In this document: piece after piece, positions 10,888 through 21,553 of the stretch | How positions within the stretch are numbered: position 1 is the stretch's first letter | Layout: every line of letters begins with the position of its first letter | Assembly (NCBI GenBank): GCA_019279435.1 | Contig: JAAALK010000286.1 | Span: 49,114,289-49,178,288 of the forward strand | Source: Zizania palustris | Lineage: Eukaryota; Streptophyta; Magnoliopsida; Poales; Poaceae | Length of the DNA stretch: 64,000 nucleotides | Direction of reading: 5' to 3' | Translations under genes and position numbers: made by a program | Notes under the pieces: model-generated | What the model saw: only the letters and a program-made list of their open reading frames with translations | What the model was told of the DNA's origin: nothing | The model's database searches: none

Positions 10888-11962
10888 CGCCGCCGCCGCC
10901 CCGATCGGTCGGCCGGTCGATCGCCGTGCTTCGCTCGCCGAGGACGCGACGCGGAATCGGGAGGACAACGGCGAGGGAAACCCTAGGCCACGCACGCGCA
11001 CGCAACCTGAGGCCAGCAACGACGAAACGATTGCGATTGCGGGGGTGATGTGGTCACCTCCAGGTGGGCCCACGGTTATCACTGGTTTTCCTTCTTTCCA
11101 AGGCGTTTATTTTTGTTTAATTACTTTTATAAAAAAAATGAAACTGCTATACACATTGAATTTTTTTCAAAAAAAAATATTATTTTAAAAAATCTTTATT
11201 TTTGTTTAAATTTATTTTATAAAAATATATATTGACAGGCTGACAGCTACAATTTTTTTTAAATAGGCCACACATGCCCGACCTTATTTAAAGGCCCAAG
11301 AGTTCTGAAGAAATTTGGTGTCAACTAACTCACATCCCTTTCACAAGATAACTACGATATCAAACTAGTTTCATAAAAAATATAATAAATATATATTTAT
11401 TTTATATTTTAGATATTAATATATTTTTAGAATTTAATTAAAGTTAGAAAAGTTTGACTTTACAAAGGGATTGTCGAAGAGCTCTCGTTGCTTATGCCTC
11501 CTCTCGGCGGCCGAAATCCGAACGGTGTGCAAATTTTGATTTTGATGGCAATCTCCAACAACTCGCTTGAATTCCATTCAAAGTTCCAAGGTCCAAACAT
11601 GTCCAACATATCAAGCTAATGGTTATTTGCTTCTTTATCTTATACGAACTTGGCTCTGAAGGCCATTTTTTGTCATAAACTTTGCAAGGTTGGATTAATT
11701 GCAACCACGAGTCTAACACCACCAGATCAATCAAAACTTACGTTTCCTGCATAACACAATTGGCTGACACGATACTAGGCAAGTTAGAGTGGTACCCAGG
11801 TGCGTAGCTGCATTATGCAGTCACCATCTTCTGCTGTATATTATTTGTACAAATATATTCCAGCTACCACAAGGCTAGACACAAAATTAGAGGAGCAACT
11901 AACTTGGCACAATGCCGCTCGATCATTTACAGTAGCTCATACGCTTCTCTGATACCGGGGTT
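10888..11962. other. Promoter of the coiled-coil gene and ERS1 3' flank
   Basis: The first ~170 bp are GC-rich and probably the 5' UTR and core promoter of the minus-strand coiled-coil gene. The remainder is AT-rich with the ERS1 3' UTR expected near 11800-11962. No gene is supported. Confidence 0.5.
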
Positions 11963-14900
11963 TCAGAGATGTTGATCCTTTCTCTCCCATAAGAGCTTTG
12001 GGATCGGACCAACAGAGTCAGCATCTCCTCTGCTTGGCCAGACTAGAGGGATCAGCATCTGCTGATATGCGTTTGTGTTGTCGCAGACGCCAAGCTTGAT
12101 GACGAATGTGACCGTGCAGCCTCTTCCCGTTCCTTCGCTATCCAACCAAATGTGCCCTCCCATCAAAGTAACAAACCTGACATGGAGCAATTGGGTGAAT
12201 ATGAGTAGGATAGAACATCCCCGCCACAGGTTCAAACCCTTTTCTGTGTTGCTCAAAAAGAAGCTGGCGGGTAAGGAGGCGGAGATGTGGATGCATTAGT
12301 AAACTACCTCTTGCAAATGGCAAGGCCAAGGCCACTACCACTGTATCCTTGGTTTGCTCCAGGTTGAGTTTGAGCAAACTTTGTAAATACATGAGGTAGA
12401 TCCTGAGGACTAATGCCACAGCCCGTATCTTTAATCTGCAAAAAAGGAATAAAAGATGTTGTAAAACAATGAAGGAAAGTAGTAAAAATTACCTGACTAC
12501 ATAACTCTCTAGTAATGTTTAGTTGTATGGAAAACTACCATGTGTCTGACATGCCACAATCTGCGGGCCTAAAATTATTTTCCAGTTCAACTCTCAGGAA
12601 AATTAGAATCGGTTAAACCATAATATTTAGCATTTAAAAGTATCTTTGGTTCAGTGATGAAATGGTGTTGCAAAATATTGTGACATCTTAGCTCAGCATT
12701 TGCTGAGTTAACAAGACGATAGTCTGGTACCAAATCTCCCGAGTGTCTTGATTCCATTTTAAGGCATAGTTTGGCAGTCTAAGATCCTGACTCATTCCAT
12801 GTGGATGGGCCCAGATCCCAGCCTGCCAAACTATGAAACTATGCCTAAGTATTCTAACTAAAGCAACTAAAGCTTCATGATGTAACAAGATGCAACAAAA
12901 GAACTGAAGCCAATGGACTGACATTGTAGGGAACTAGAAAAGCATGAGGTGGACCTAGCAGATGTGAATCTGCTACATATAGTTTGTCAAGGTGTTGGCG
13001 TCTAGGATAACTTGCTACGTAGTCTCGGAATTGGCCGGCATGGGAAGTTTCCCCTTGCCGAGCTTTGATGGAGAACAGGGAAGATTGAGAGATAGGAGGA
13101 TAGATTAGAGATTGGATTTATTATTCCTGCTTGCCTTATTGTTGAATACTTGTGCCCTTAGGGCTTACAACCGAAACCGACTCAACTTACTATTGATCAA
13201 ATCTATTATTTTTAAGCTCTGCTAAAGATATACTAACTGAAGAATATAATCTCTTAACTTAAACGCTAAGGACACTATCCGCAGGGCCACTTCACCCATG
13301 GGTACTGTTCACGCATTATGTGGCCAAAGGTAATCATTATGACGCAATACGTGAACACTGTCCAGTGGTGGCCAAAGGTGGATAGTTTTGTACTTCCGTG
13401 CACATGTAGATCTGAGGGTTTCCTATATGATTGTGAATATTCATGATGCATGAAAGTACTTTATATTCGAGATATTCCTGGTTTATGGATCCTATGGTGA
13501 GAGCATGCTCCCTATACAAGGAAAGCCATTCACACAACTCTGTATAATCTTTAGTTCTTTACCTGAACTTTTAAATATAAATGGTCATCACTTGCAGAAG
13601 GATGAAAATCTGGGGTTCTGAACTCTCTTAAAGAGTCAGCCTTCACAACTGAAGCTAAAAGTGTGATGTGGCCCTCCTTTGTAAACTTAACAGCATTGCC
13701 AGAGACATTCAGGATGGTTTGCATTAGCCTCTTTTCGTCGCCAATTGCACATAATGGCAAATCTGGTGCCAACATAACTGACACAGATAGTCTCTTGATG
13801 GCTGCTATTGGCTTGATGAAACTCATAACCTGTAATGATAAGAAAAATAAAATTTCAGGCAAGTATAATATGTATACCATCATTGTACAACCAGAAATGA
13901 TGATGTTTCAGACCTCCTTAAAAACAGCATGAAGGTTGAATGTTTTAATCTCCAATTCAAGGCTACCATCCTCAAGTTTGGAAAGATCTAACACATCATT
14001 AATGAGTGTTGCTAAAAGATTGCTGCTTTTCAGTACTGTTTCCACCATCAGGCGCTGCTCGGGAGTAAGTTCAGTTTCCAGAAGTAAGGAGGAAAGGGCT
14101 ATTATTGCATTCATTGGTGTTCTCATTTCATGATTCATGACAGCCAAGAAATCATTACGAGCACGGATAGCCATTTCAGCATCACGTCGAGCTAAATCCA
14201 GAGCAACATTTTGCTCCATTAGCAGATCACGTGCACGCATGGACTCTTCAAGAATTGCTGCATGAGAAAGTGCAACTGCTACCTGAAAGAAAAGAAAATG
14301 GCCAATAAAACACTTGCTTACAACACCACTTCATAGCGTATTTATGTTAGATCAATATGTATTTTCTTGATACCTCCCTTAAAAAGGGGAAAATGCACTA
14401 TAAATGATAAAAAGGTATAGAGATCACTTTTAACTTGTTTGTTGCTTGTAACTATCCATTGTTTTCAAGGAAACAAAAGAATTCTTGGAAAAAATCTGAT
14501 GATATTTGAAGATTCCATGAATCACTGATCAACAGAAAGAACTTGTGAATACACTTAGCTTTAGGACAAATGGTGTCTACTATTTGATAGATCATGAACA
14601 TATGTCTTTTTAAGCATATTAAGCATTGTTTTCTCTCTCCTGTTAGTATCCATGACATAAATAACCATAGCCAAAAAAAGCACTAACCTGGTCAGCAACG
14701 ACCTCAACAAGCTCCAACTCATGCACATGCCATCTCCTTGCGCTATCAGATGGAAGCATCAAAACCATAATTGCATAGCTTTTTGCTGAAAGTTCTGGCC
14801 AATCATTTATTTGAAAGTTTGACAGATGTAGAAGAGGTACTCGCACTGCAGCCACTTCTGGTGGAACATATCTCCCTGAAAGAGGTCGAATCCGTGCCAA

Positions 14901-15593
14901 AGGAGATGTATGGGGTATTATTATTGCTCTGTTGCTACTGAAGACTTGATTGACAACAGGAAGATTAATTGATACAGTTGACCCAACAGTAATCTGATGG
15001 CGGAGAGTATGAGAAAGCTGAAGACTTGAACCACTTCTTGATGGCATCCATAGAGCACACTCTTCTAGGCCCAAGGTCCTTCCTAGCTCAACAAGTGTAG
15101 TCTTCAAAATTGTATGTCTATCAAGCGTGCTTCTGATTTCATGGGTGAGCATCCTAACATGCCTCCCAGTTTCTTCCTGTGTCCTAATTAATCCCATCTC
15201 CCTATCAAGCTCTTCAGCTTTATTCTTCAGAAACAATTCCCTTGTTTTTACGCTCAGCAAATCAGGGATAATATGTACAAGCATCAAAGCTGTTGCACAG
15301 GAAACAACAGCTGTTGAAATCTTTGATATTGTCATGACCATAGCAACAGTCTTTGTGTGTGTCGTGAAAGTCCAAAGGTTTATGAGATGAGTTGCTCCAC
15401 ATAGGACTATAAATGCACCAAACTGGATTAAAACCCATCTGTATGGGAAGAAGGATGACTTCTTCACGAAATAAATCAGCTCTAATGGTATTGAGAAATA
15501 CGCGAGGGCTATGAAGAAGTCTGAGATGTACTGATACTTGATCAGGAGCTCATCAGTTGGCCATAGTGGCTCGATGCAGTCACACCCCTCCAT
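11963..15593 (-). CDS. ERS1: Ethylene receptor ERS1 (subfamily I, no receiver domain)
   Basis: Coding exons: 14688-15593, 13914-14282, 13563-13829, 12308-12435 and 11963-12176; all GT-AG, total 1884 nt, 627 aa. It is an ER-membrane ethylene receptor that represses ethylene responses through CTR1 when unliganded. Cys4 and Cys6 (dimer disulfides) and the copper/ethylene ligands Cys65 and His69 (LCGATHL) are present, followed by three transmembrane helices, a GAF domain (~158-300) and a histidine-kinase module. The phospho-acceptor His is residue 353 in NHEMRTPM, the N box is NVSGNAVKFT (466-475), G1 is DTGCGI (517-522) and G2 is GSGLGL (547-552), so all kinase boxes are intact, as expected of subfamily I. 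The protein stops about 75 residues after G2, and no receiver domain is encoded before the next gene, which separates ERS1 from ETR1. Confidence 0.95.
12763..12846. repeat. Short inverted-repeat element in ERS1 intron 4
   Basis: GGCATAGTTTGGCAG at the left is mirrored by CTGCCAAACTATG and then AAACTATGCC at the right, giving an imperfect ~84-bp hairpin inside the 1127-bp intron (12436-13562). The flanks TTTTAA/TAAG would fit a 3-bp TAA-like duplication. It may be a small MITE. Confidence 0.5.
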
Positions 15594-16480
15594 ACCCAGT
15601 GTTTTAGTATTTCATCAGCCCTCACAAATCACAACACTCCCTACAGAAGAACAAACATACAAATGAATTGTCCCATCCAGCCCAATGAAGAATTCATGTC
15701 GTATTGAGTTTTAAGAGAACAGAAAGCATATAATGATATAGTTAGGAAATTGTTGCGTCGTGCCGATGAACACACTGAGCATATCCAGACCCTGCAGGCT
15801 GCAGATCAGCTAGGATGAACCGATCATTGCTCCCATTCCAGTTTTCAATCGGCCGTCGGCCCCCATTCCCGTCAATCCGTCATCCAAAGCAAAGGTTTCA
15901 GGTCTCATCCCACGGCAACATAGCACGCTATCTGAAATCACTCTCCCCCATCCACACCGCTCCCCTCCTTTGAGTCCTCGGGAGCAGATACCAGCAAGCA
16001 ACCGGAACCAGGAACGCAGAGCAACGCAGCTACAGCAAGCTTCTCCTGCTCCTGACTACGATCGATCGACGGCTCCCCGGCTGTGGAAACCCCGCCCCCC
16101 TGACCACCAGCCCCCACCTCTCCAGAATCCCGATCGACCCAACGAACGCGAGGACGGCAAAAAGGAAACTCCCCGGATCTAAACAGGCCAACGAAGAAGA
16201 GAGCACGAGCAGCCGTACCTCGCTCGTCGTCGTCGGCGGCCGTGGAGCCGGCCGGAGGGCGGCTGCCGAGAGGTGGTGGGGCCACGGGCAGCGGGTAAGG
16301 GAAGACGAGGACGAGACGACGCGGCGCTGAAAAGCGATGAGAAGGGATGTGAAGCGAAGGGGAGGGAAGGGAAGCGAGCCAGATGCGCAGCGGGCAGCCA
16401 GTGGAGCCGCCTCCGTCAAGTCCACCGCCACCACCACCAGTCCACCTCCACCGCCACCCGGAAAGGCAAAAAGGAAAAAA
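15594..16480 (-). promoter_or_regulatory. ERS1 5' UTR with leader intron, and promoter
   Basis: Immediately upstream of the ERS1 ATG, an acceptor (TTCTGTAG before 15640) and a donor (GAG/GTACGG at 16218) bound a probable 578-bp leader intron (15641-16218). UTR exon 1 would lie to the right of 16219, in a GC-rich, CT-rich (minus strand) region typical of a grass 5' UTR. Grass ethylene-receptor genes commonly have leader introns. The transcription start cannot be fixed from sequence. Confidence 0.5.
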
Positions 16481-17458
16481 AAAAAAAAAACTCCAACCTT
16501 GTGCGAGGCGGGGGGCGGGGGCCGGGGGGCTATGCCTCTGCCAGTGCTAGCCCTAGCACTGGCACTGGCAGCTTCGCCTCATCCACTGCACCTGGTCTTT
16601 TCCTTTCCCCCTCCCGTTGTCTCCACGCTAAAGCTGTCTCTCCCTCTAGGCTCTAGCGCCAGACGTGACACGGCCGCTGCGGCGAGGCTGACGTCATCCA
16701 GCGGAGCGGCGGCGGCGCCGAGCTCGGTGGCAGCGGTCGCCGTTGCCGGCGGATTGTACTGGGATTTTTACCATTTAGATATTTTAAAACTTATTTCACA
16801 TTTATTTCACAAATACACTCCTACAAAAAAATATTACAACAATATACTTGCAATTCGACGTTATTATCGTTGACACCGAACATTAACATATTGGTGCTAA
16901 TTACACTGACACCAACGTTGTGTCTGTTGCGTCTTCGTACCATATTGAGCTGCTAATTCTGACGTGGCAAAGCGTCAGCGCCATTATCATTGGTGTCGAC
17001 CGTCTATTTTATCTTTTCTTTTCTCTCTTCGTCAATTTCTTTCCCTAATCGACCCAAGAAACTCTCTCACTCTCTCGACCCCTTCTAATCCTCTACTAAT
17101 TTTTAATTTTTTCGATGTGATTTCTTCTATTAATCTTCATTTTTCGGTGTGATTTCTTATGGATTTGGATTCTCAAGGTAATATTATTCATTTATCATAC
17201 TTTTATTTTGAATTTATTGGTGGATTTGTAAGGAAATTCAAGAAACGAGTGAACCCTAGACATATAACACTTTGTTAAAACATTATACTTTTCCATGATG
17301 GTAGGTGAATGCAATGCACAAATTTATTTATTTTCGAGTGTTTGGATACGATGGAACCTAGGTTTTTGAATTGGGTAATAACATAATTTTTAGATTGTAA
17401 AGATTTTACATTTATTTTAATAATAATGAAAGCATTAATTTTTATTTTCTTATTGTAG
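16481..17458. other. GC-rich then AT-rich intergenic sequence
   Basis: An A-tract (about 16477-16491) is followed by GC-rich sequence to ~16760 with no convincing protein, then AT-rich DNA that may belong to the Mutator-like element to the right. I could not define that element's terminal inverted repeat. Confidence 0.4.
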
Positions 17459-18132
17459 ATGGTGAAAAAAGACAAATCCAAGTACGGTTACGATGCTCGT
17501 TGTTGTCCGCTAGAAGGTGTGGAACCTCCTATGTGTTTTTATAGAGATAAATACAAGTTTATGAAAAGCATGGATGACCTCACGTATGAGGTGAGGTATT
17601 AGAAGTGTGGGAACTACTCGTTCACTCCTCCAAAGCCAAAGTCAAGGCCAAAGCGTAAAACATGTTCTAATAAACTGGTATGAACAATTATACTATTTCT
17701 TTAGTTATATATTGTTCTCAAATAAATCACTTGTAATAGCTCTATTAATATTTGTGCATGTAGGTAACTCCTTTATCGTCGTCACCTCCACTCCATGACT
17801 TTATCAAATGAATTAACAAGGAGGTGTACCTCGAGGACTGGGTAGATCTTATGAAACATAAGGAGTTCAACAAGGAGCTTTTTGAGATGCGATACAAGTG
17901 AGCCTGTGAGCATGAGAAAGAAGAGAAGATGAGAGAAAACCTAGAGCGGAAGGCAAAAGAGGAGCATGATGTTGATAGGAAGAGGAAGCATGAGGGGGCT
18001 CATCGTGCTAAGGAGGTGGTGGAGCGGGTGGCTCAACGCCGAGAAGGTCGTGCACCCGAGCCCTCTACCTATCCAATGATGTGCTCCCACATATCGCATG
18101 GTCGTGAATTGGAAGAGCCAAGATCATTGTGA
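17459..18132 (+). pseudogene. GRF-zinc-finger-like transposon-associated ORF, broken
   Basis: After an acceptor-like TATTGTAG the frame reads MVKKDKSKYGYDARCCPLEG, with PPMCFYRDKYKFMKSMDDLT next and KCGNYSF after an in-frame TAG. This resembles the CxCG-type GRF zinc-finger leader found in many grass transposon-associated genes, with ligand cysteines lost. Later segments (VYLEDWVDLMKHKEFNKELF, then a charged helix with ERKAKEEHDVDRKRKHEGAH at 17929-18132) are typical of the same proteins. Stops and lost introns make it a pseudogene. It abuts the plant-mobile-domain remnant on the other strand. Confidence 0.45.
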
Positions 18133-18525
18133 CGTCCTATAGTCATGGTAGTGTAATTGTCATCTATCCACACAGACATATGGAAAGTATGTGTCTCGGG
18201 TCGCCACCGGTCGATTAGAGTTGTGAGTGCTGAAGCATTCAAGGTGGCCAGACCCCTTTGTGCTACTATCGAAAAGCCCAACAACCCAGCACGCTAAAGG
18301 TAAGGAGTGTACCAGACATTGAATCTCATCACGGCATGGGTTCGAATACGGAGTGAGTGGTGCAACCATATATTTGAAACATGCAATTAGTACCGGTTGT
18401 AAGATAGAACAAAAGCCCATCGAAATGAGTAAGAACCTAACGTAACAACACACCTGTTCTAACGTGATTTTCGGTGTTCGATCGTTGCCCTTATACTCGT
18501 CCTCGAGAGCTAGCACCTTCGTCAT
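18069..18525 (-). pseudogene. Plant mobile domain (PMD/MAIN-like) remnant
   Basis: The minus strand encodes ALTTLIDRWRPETHTFHM (18069-18284). The WRPETHTFH signature is diagnostic of the plant mobile domain (PF10536), which occurs in MAIN/MAIL proteins and in Mutator-like and other transposons. The following conserved segment is scrambled, and a second minus-strand frame (18160-18525) continues in another phase, so the gene is broken. It lies downstream of the Mutator-like transposase remnant on the same strand, consistent with a PMD carried by the transposon. Confidence 0.6.
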
Positions 18526-18658
18526 CCTAAAAAATGAATCAATCCATTAGTTAGCACCAAAAAGGTTAAAATATCATAGTTTTGTTCACAAGACAACAAC
18601 AAACCCGTTATAATATATTTAATGTTTGTAGTACCGTACCACTCCATTGGAGGATCTA

Positions 18659-19790
18659 TTATTTACGGGCGGACACGACCCTTCTTATGGCTCTCTTGGT
18701 GAAAAATTGAGCACTGATTCTTAACAGGTGCAACATGCAGGTTAAGCATGCTTGGGACAAGCCTTCGAGAACCTCTAAATCCCGAATCCATCTCATTTTT
18801 GAAATGTTTTGATCTCCTTTTCCCCTACTATTGATAATTAACACCCTATCAGCAACAAACTCTTCACCGTTGTATGGAGGCCTCTATGTTGGATCAAGAT
18901 AAGTCTCAAATCTAGCAAACCAAGTATCCATAATGGCCTAAAGTGAGAACTCTAGGGACATATGAGCATATGCTTCTAGATCAAGGTTACGGTTACGACA
19001 TACGGTGATTAATTGTGAGCATGGCATGTGGTAGATCATGGGGCCTTGACATGTACATTCATTATTAGTAGCAACCACCTTAAATGCTCGTGCTCCATGA
19101 CGCACACCTCCACTTGTGATGCCACCATGCCATTTCTTATCGATTAGAGCTATGCGTAGAAACTCTTTCGTGTGCCCATTGTTAGCTCCTATCTTGTGGA
19201 AGTTAGTGTAAAAGTATCGATTGCGCCATCTATGGTAGACACGGGTTAGGATGTCAATCTCCATTCATAGTGCATTAAGAATGACAGTGTGCCTATTAGA
19301 AACAATACACACTTCTTTGGCTTGCCCAATGACCACGCGTTTGACAAGCTCTAAAAAACAGCTCCAGTCTCAATTGTTCTCCTTCTCAACCAAAGCAAAT
19401 GCCAACAGGAAAAGTTGGTCCTCCCCATCTGCTGCAATTACTGTCATCAATATACCAATATATTTCCTAGTCAAGAAGGTAGCATCAACACGAACAACTG
19501 GTTTGTAGTGTTGAAACTCTTCCACATACTAGCCAAAGCACCAAAACGCACGACAAATTTTTTCTGAACTTCGTCAATAGCATCGTACATGTTTGGAAAT
19601 GCATTGATCTAATACACCTTGAAGGGTTCGTCACTTTTATGGCTTGCATTAGTATGGGCAAACGAACATATGCTTCGCCCTACTCTCCATATATTAAATT
19701 CATCGCATGTTGCTTTTCTTTCCAAACCTTATCGTACTTCACTTGATAACCAAATACCTTAAAGATAAATTCAGCTAACGGAGATGAGGA
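18659..19790 (-). pseudogene. Mutator-like (MULE) transposase remnant
   Basis: The minus strand shows, N to C: VFGYQVKYDKVWKEKQHAMN with IYGEWGEAYVRLP (about 19660-19790), the conserved MULE amino-terminal region; fragments of the central MULE DDE domain in shifted frames (19300-19560); then WHGGITSGGVRHGARAFKVV and a SWIM-type finger CTCQGPMIYHMPCSQ (18938-19264). In a normal SWIM finger (CxC...CxH) the last ligand is His; here it is Gln. Frameshifts and stops show an inactive copy. The element would normally be bounded by long inverted repeats, which I did not find. Confidence 0.7.
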
Positions 19791-19884
19791 CATGGTAGGT
19801 TGCCTTTGTACGACATTATACAATCTCCTACAAATAAATTGTGAATTCAGCTGCTACTAAGTACCACTGTCGTTGTTTATAAAC

Positions 19885-20490
19885 AACAATAGACTACGGG
19901 GGTACTCATAGTGAGATTTGTTTATGTTTGACAGGGAGCTATGATACTGACTTAATAGTTACCTCGAAAGACAAGGTAAAGAAAAGACCTAGGGGTTTTA
20001 GACAGGTTCAGGCCTCTCGAAGTATAATAACCCTACTCCTATGTGTTTGATGTATGAGGATGGGCTTTGCCTTGACAATATGGCAAAGCTTCTAGAAAAC
20101 AACTGAAGTCTTCAGAGGAATGGTCCAACCAGAAGACTGGTGTTCACGTGTTCAAGAAAGAATTTGTCTTTCATAGGCTCTGTTTGATCCCTTTATATGA
20201 GAGGGATCAGTAGTTACAAATCAGCAATAAAGGACTCTACTAATGACCAAGAATGCGATTAGTTAGTGGGCAATGAATGTAGGAAATGACCACTACATTT
20301 GATGGAGGTATTCATGGAGATTGATGACAGCCCGACCTTTAAAGATGACCGTTAGGATGTCTGTGGTCGGGAGGATGCCTCCCCCGAGTGTGGGACTCGG
20401 GAGCTTAGGCCCCCTAGCCACCAGTCTTCTGAAGAAAGTCGGCTGTTGGCCGATCGACACGAAAAATCCTCTAGAGGGAACCCAATATCA
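19885..20490. mobile_element. Probable LTR retrotransposon fragment
   Basis: The motif GACAGGTTCAGGCCTCTCGA, followed by AGTATAATAACCCTACTCCT, is a sequence I recognise as typical of grass gypsy-type LTRs; a TTTATATGAGAGGGATC promoter-like stretch and direct non-coding GC-rich sequence follow. No second LTR, PBS or coding domain is adjacent, so it is a solo or truncated LTR. Ends are approximate. Confidence 0.35.
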
Positions 20491-21049
20491 TATTCCTTAC
20501 AACCACAATCTCCTTAATCATATTAGATCTAATTTCTAGACATTTATATAGAGTGTTAAAAGAAGTCTATTAAGTTCACACGTAGTATTAAAAAATCAAT
20601 TCTCTATAAAATAATTTTTGGAATGCTAAGTAAACGGTGAAGTTATTATTAGAACATCTCCAATAGAGCCCCTAAATATTTACCAAAATTTAAATTTAAG
20701 TATTTTAGACAAAAATCATGTTCCAACATTATCCCTAAAAAATTCATTTCTTAAACCATCCCCTAAATCTCCTCTTAGAGCATCTCTGAAAAAGTTGCTA
20801 CGTGAGTTCCTAAATTTAAAATTTAAGGTTTTGAAGAAAAAGTAAGCTCCAACAAAACCCCTAAACTAATCCCTTTCCTAAACCATTTTCTAAATACCTT
20901 ACCATCTATCTCAAAAATAGATTAGCCTTTGGTTTCTTATTTTCGTTCGTGCCATTCGGTTGGTGGAGCGCGTATGTTTCTTTTTCGCTAGCTTCAGATC
21001 TGAGCCTGCCGATGGGGGAGCGCAACAAGCTTGGGTGAGCTTGCCGTTT
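20491..21049. other. Intergenic with MITE debris
   Basis: Fragments such as AGAACATCTCCAATAGAGCC (about 20651) and TTAGAGCATCTCTGAAAAAG (about 20777) look like broken ends of Tourist-type MITEs. No gene is seen. Confidence 0.4.
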
Positions 21050-21262
21050 CCCGGGAGTAGGAGCACATCGCCGTCGGGGATGGGGGAGCACGAAGAGCTG
21101 TCGTTGCCCAGGAGCAAGAGCATGCCGTCGCCGGGGTAGTAGGAGCGTGCGACCATCAAGGTAGTAGGAGCGTGTGTCGTCGGGAGAGCAGGAGCGCACC
21201 ACCGTTGGGAGCAGGAGCTTGCCATCGTCGGAGGAGCAGGAACGTGCTGTCGTCAGCTCCTA
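21050..21262. repeat. Degenerate minisatellite, ~25-bp unit
   Basis: About eight degenerate units of 23-31 bp resemble GAGCAGGAGCGTGCCGTCGT followed by CGGGA. The repetition is responsible for the ~100-codon open frames on the minus strand here, which I do not treat as genes. Confidence 0.65.
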
Positions 21263-21553
21263 AGCGAGGAGGAGAAGGGTTTGCATTCAATCCTCAACGA
21301 GCTTCAGCCGGGCTTTGAGGCTTCGATGGCTATATATGGCTGAAGTGGACTGATCCGACAAGGCCATGGGCGGACTTAGCACCACCTAGTTCACGTAAAG
21401 ACACAGATCTCTTCCAAGCGTCAACCATAATTATGCTTGGAAATGGTAAGAAAGCGAGTTTTCTGGCAGGACCGGTGGATGGAAGGATCACCCCTATATT
21501 TATCGGCACCCAACTTATACAAGATATGTACCAACAAACAACTAATAGTTCAT

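Noticed and set aside
16273..16873. Plus-strand frames opposite the ERS1 promoter
   Set aside because: GC-rich low-complexity translations without domain or splice support; position fits the ERS1 5' UTR and promoter.
20906..21225. Two overlapping ~100-codon minus-strand frames
   Set aside because: They come from the degenerate minisatellite with a unit length near 25 bp.
21050..21262. Regularly spaced repeats considered as a CRISPR array
   Set aside because: Units are degenerate, adjacent without unique spacers, and the genome is eukaryotic.
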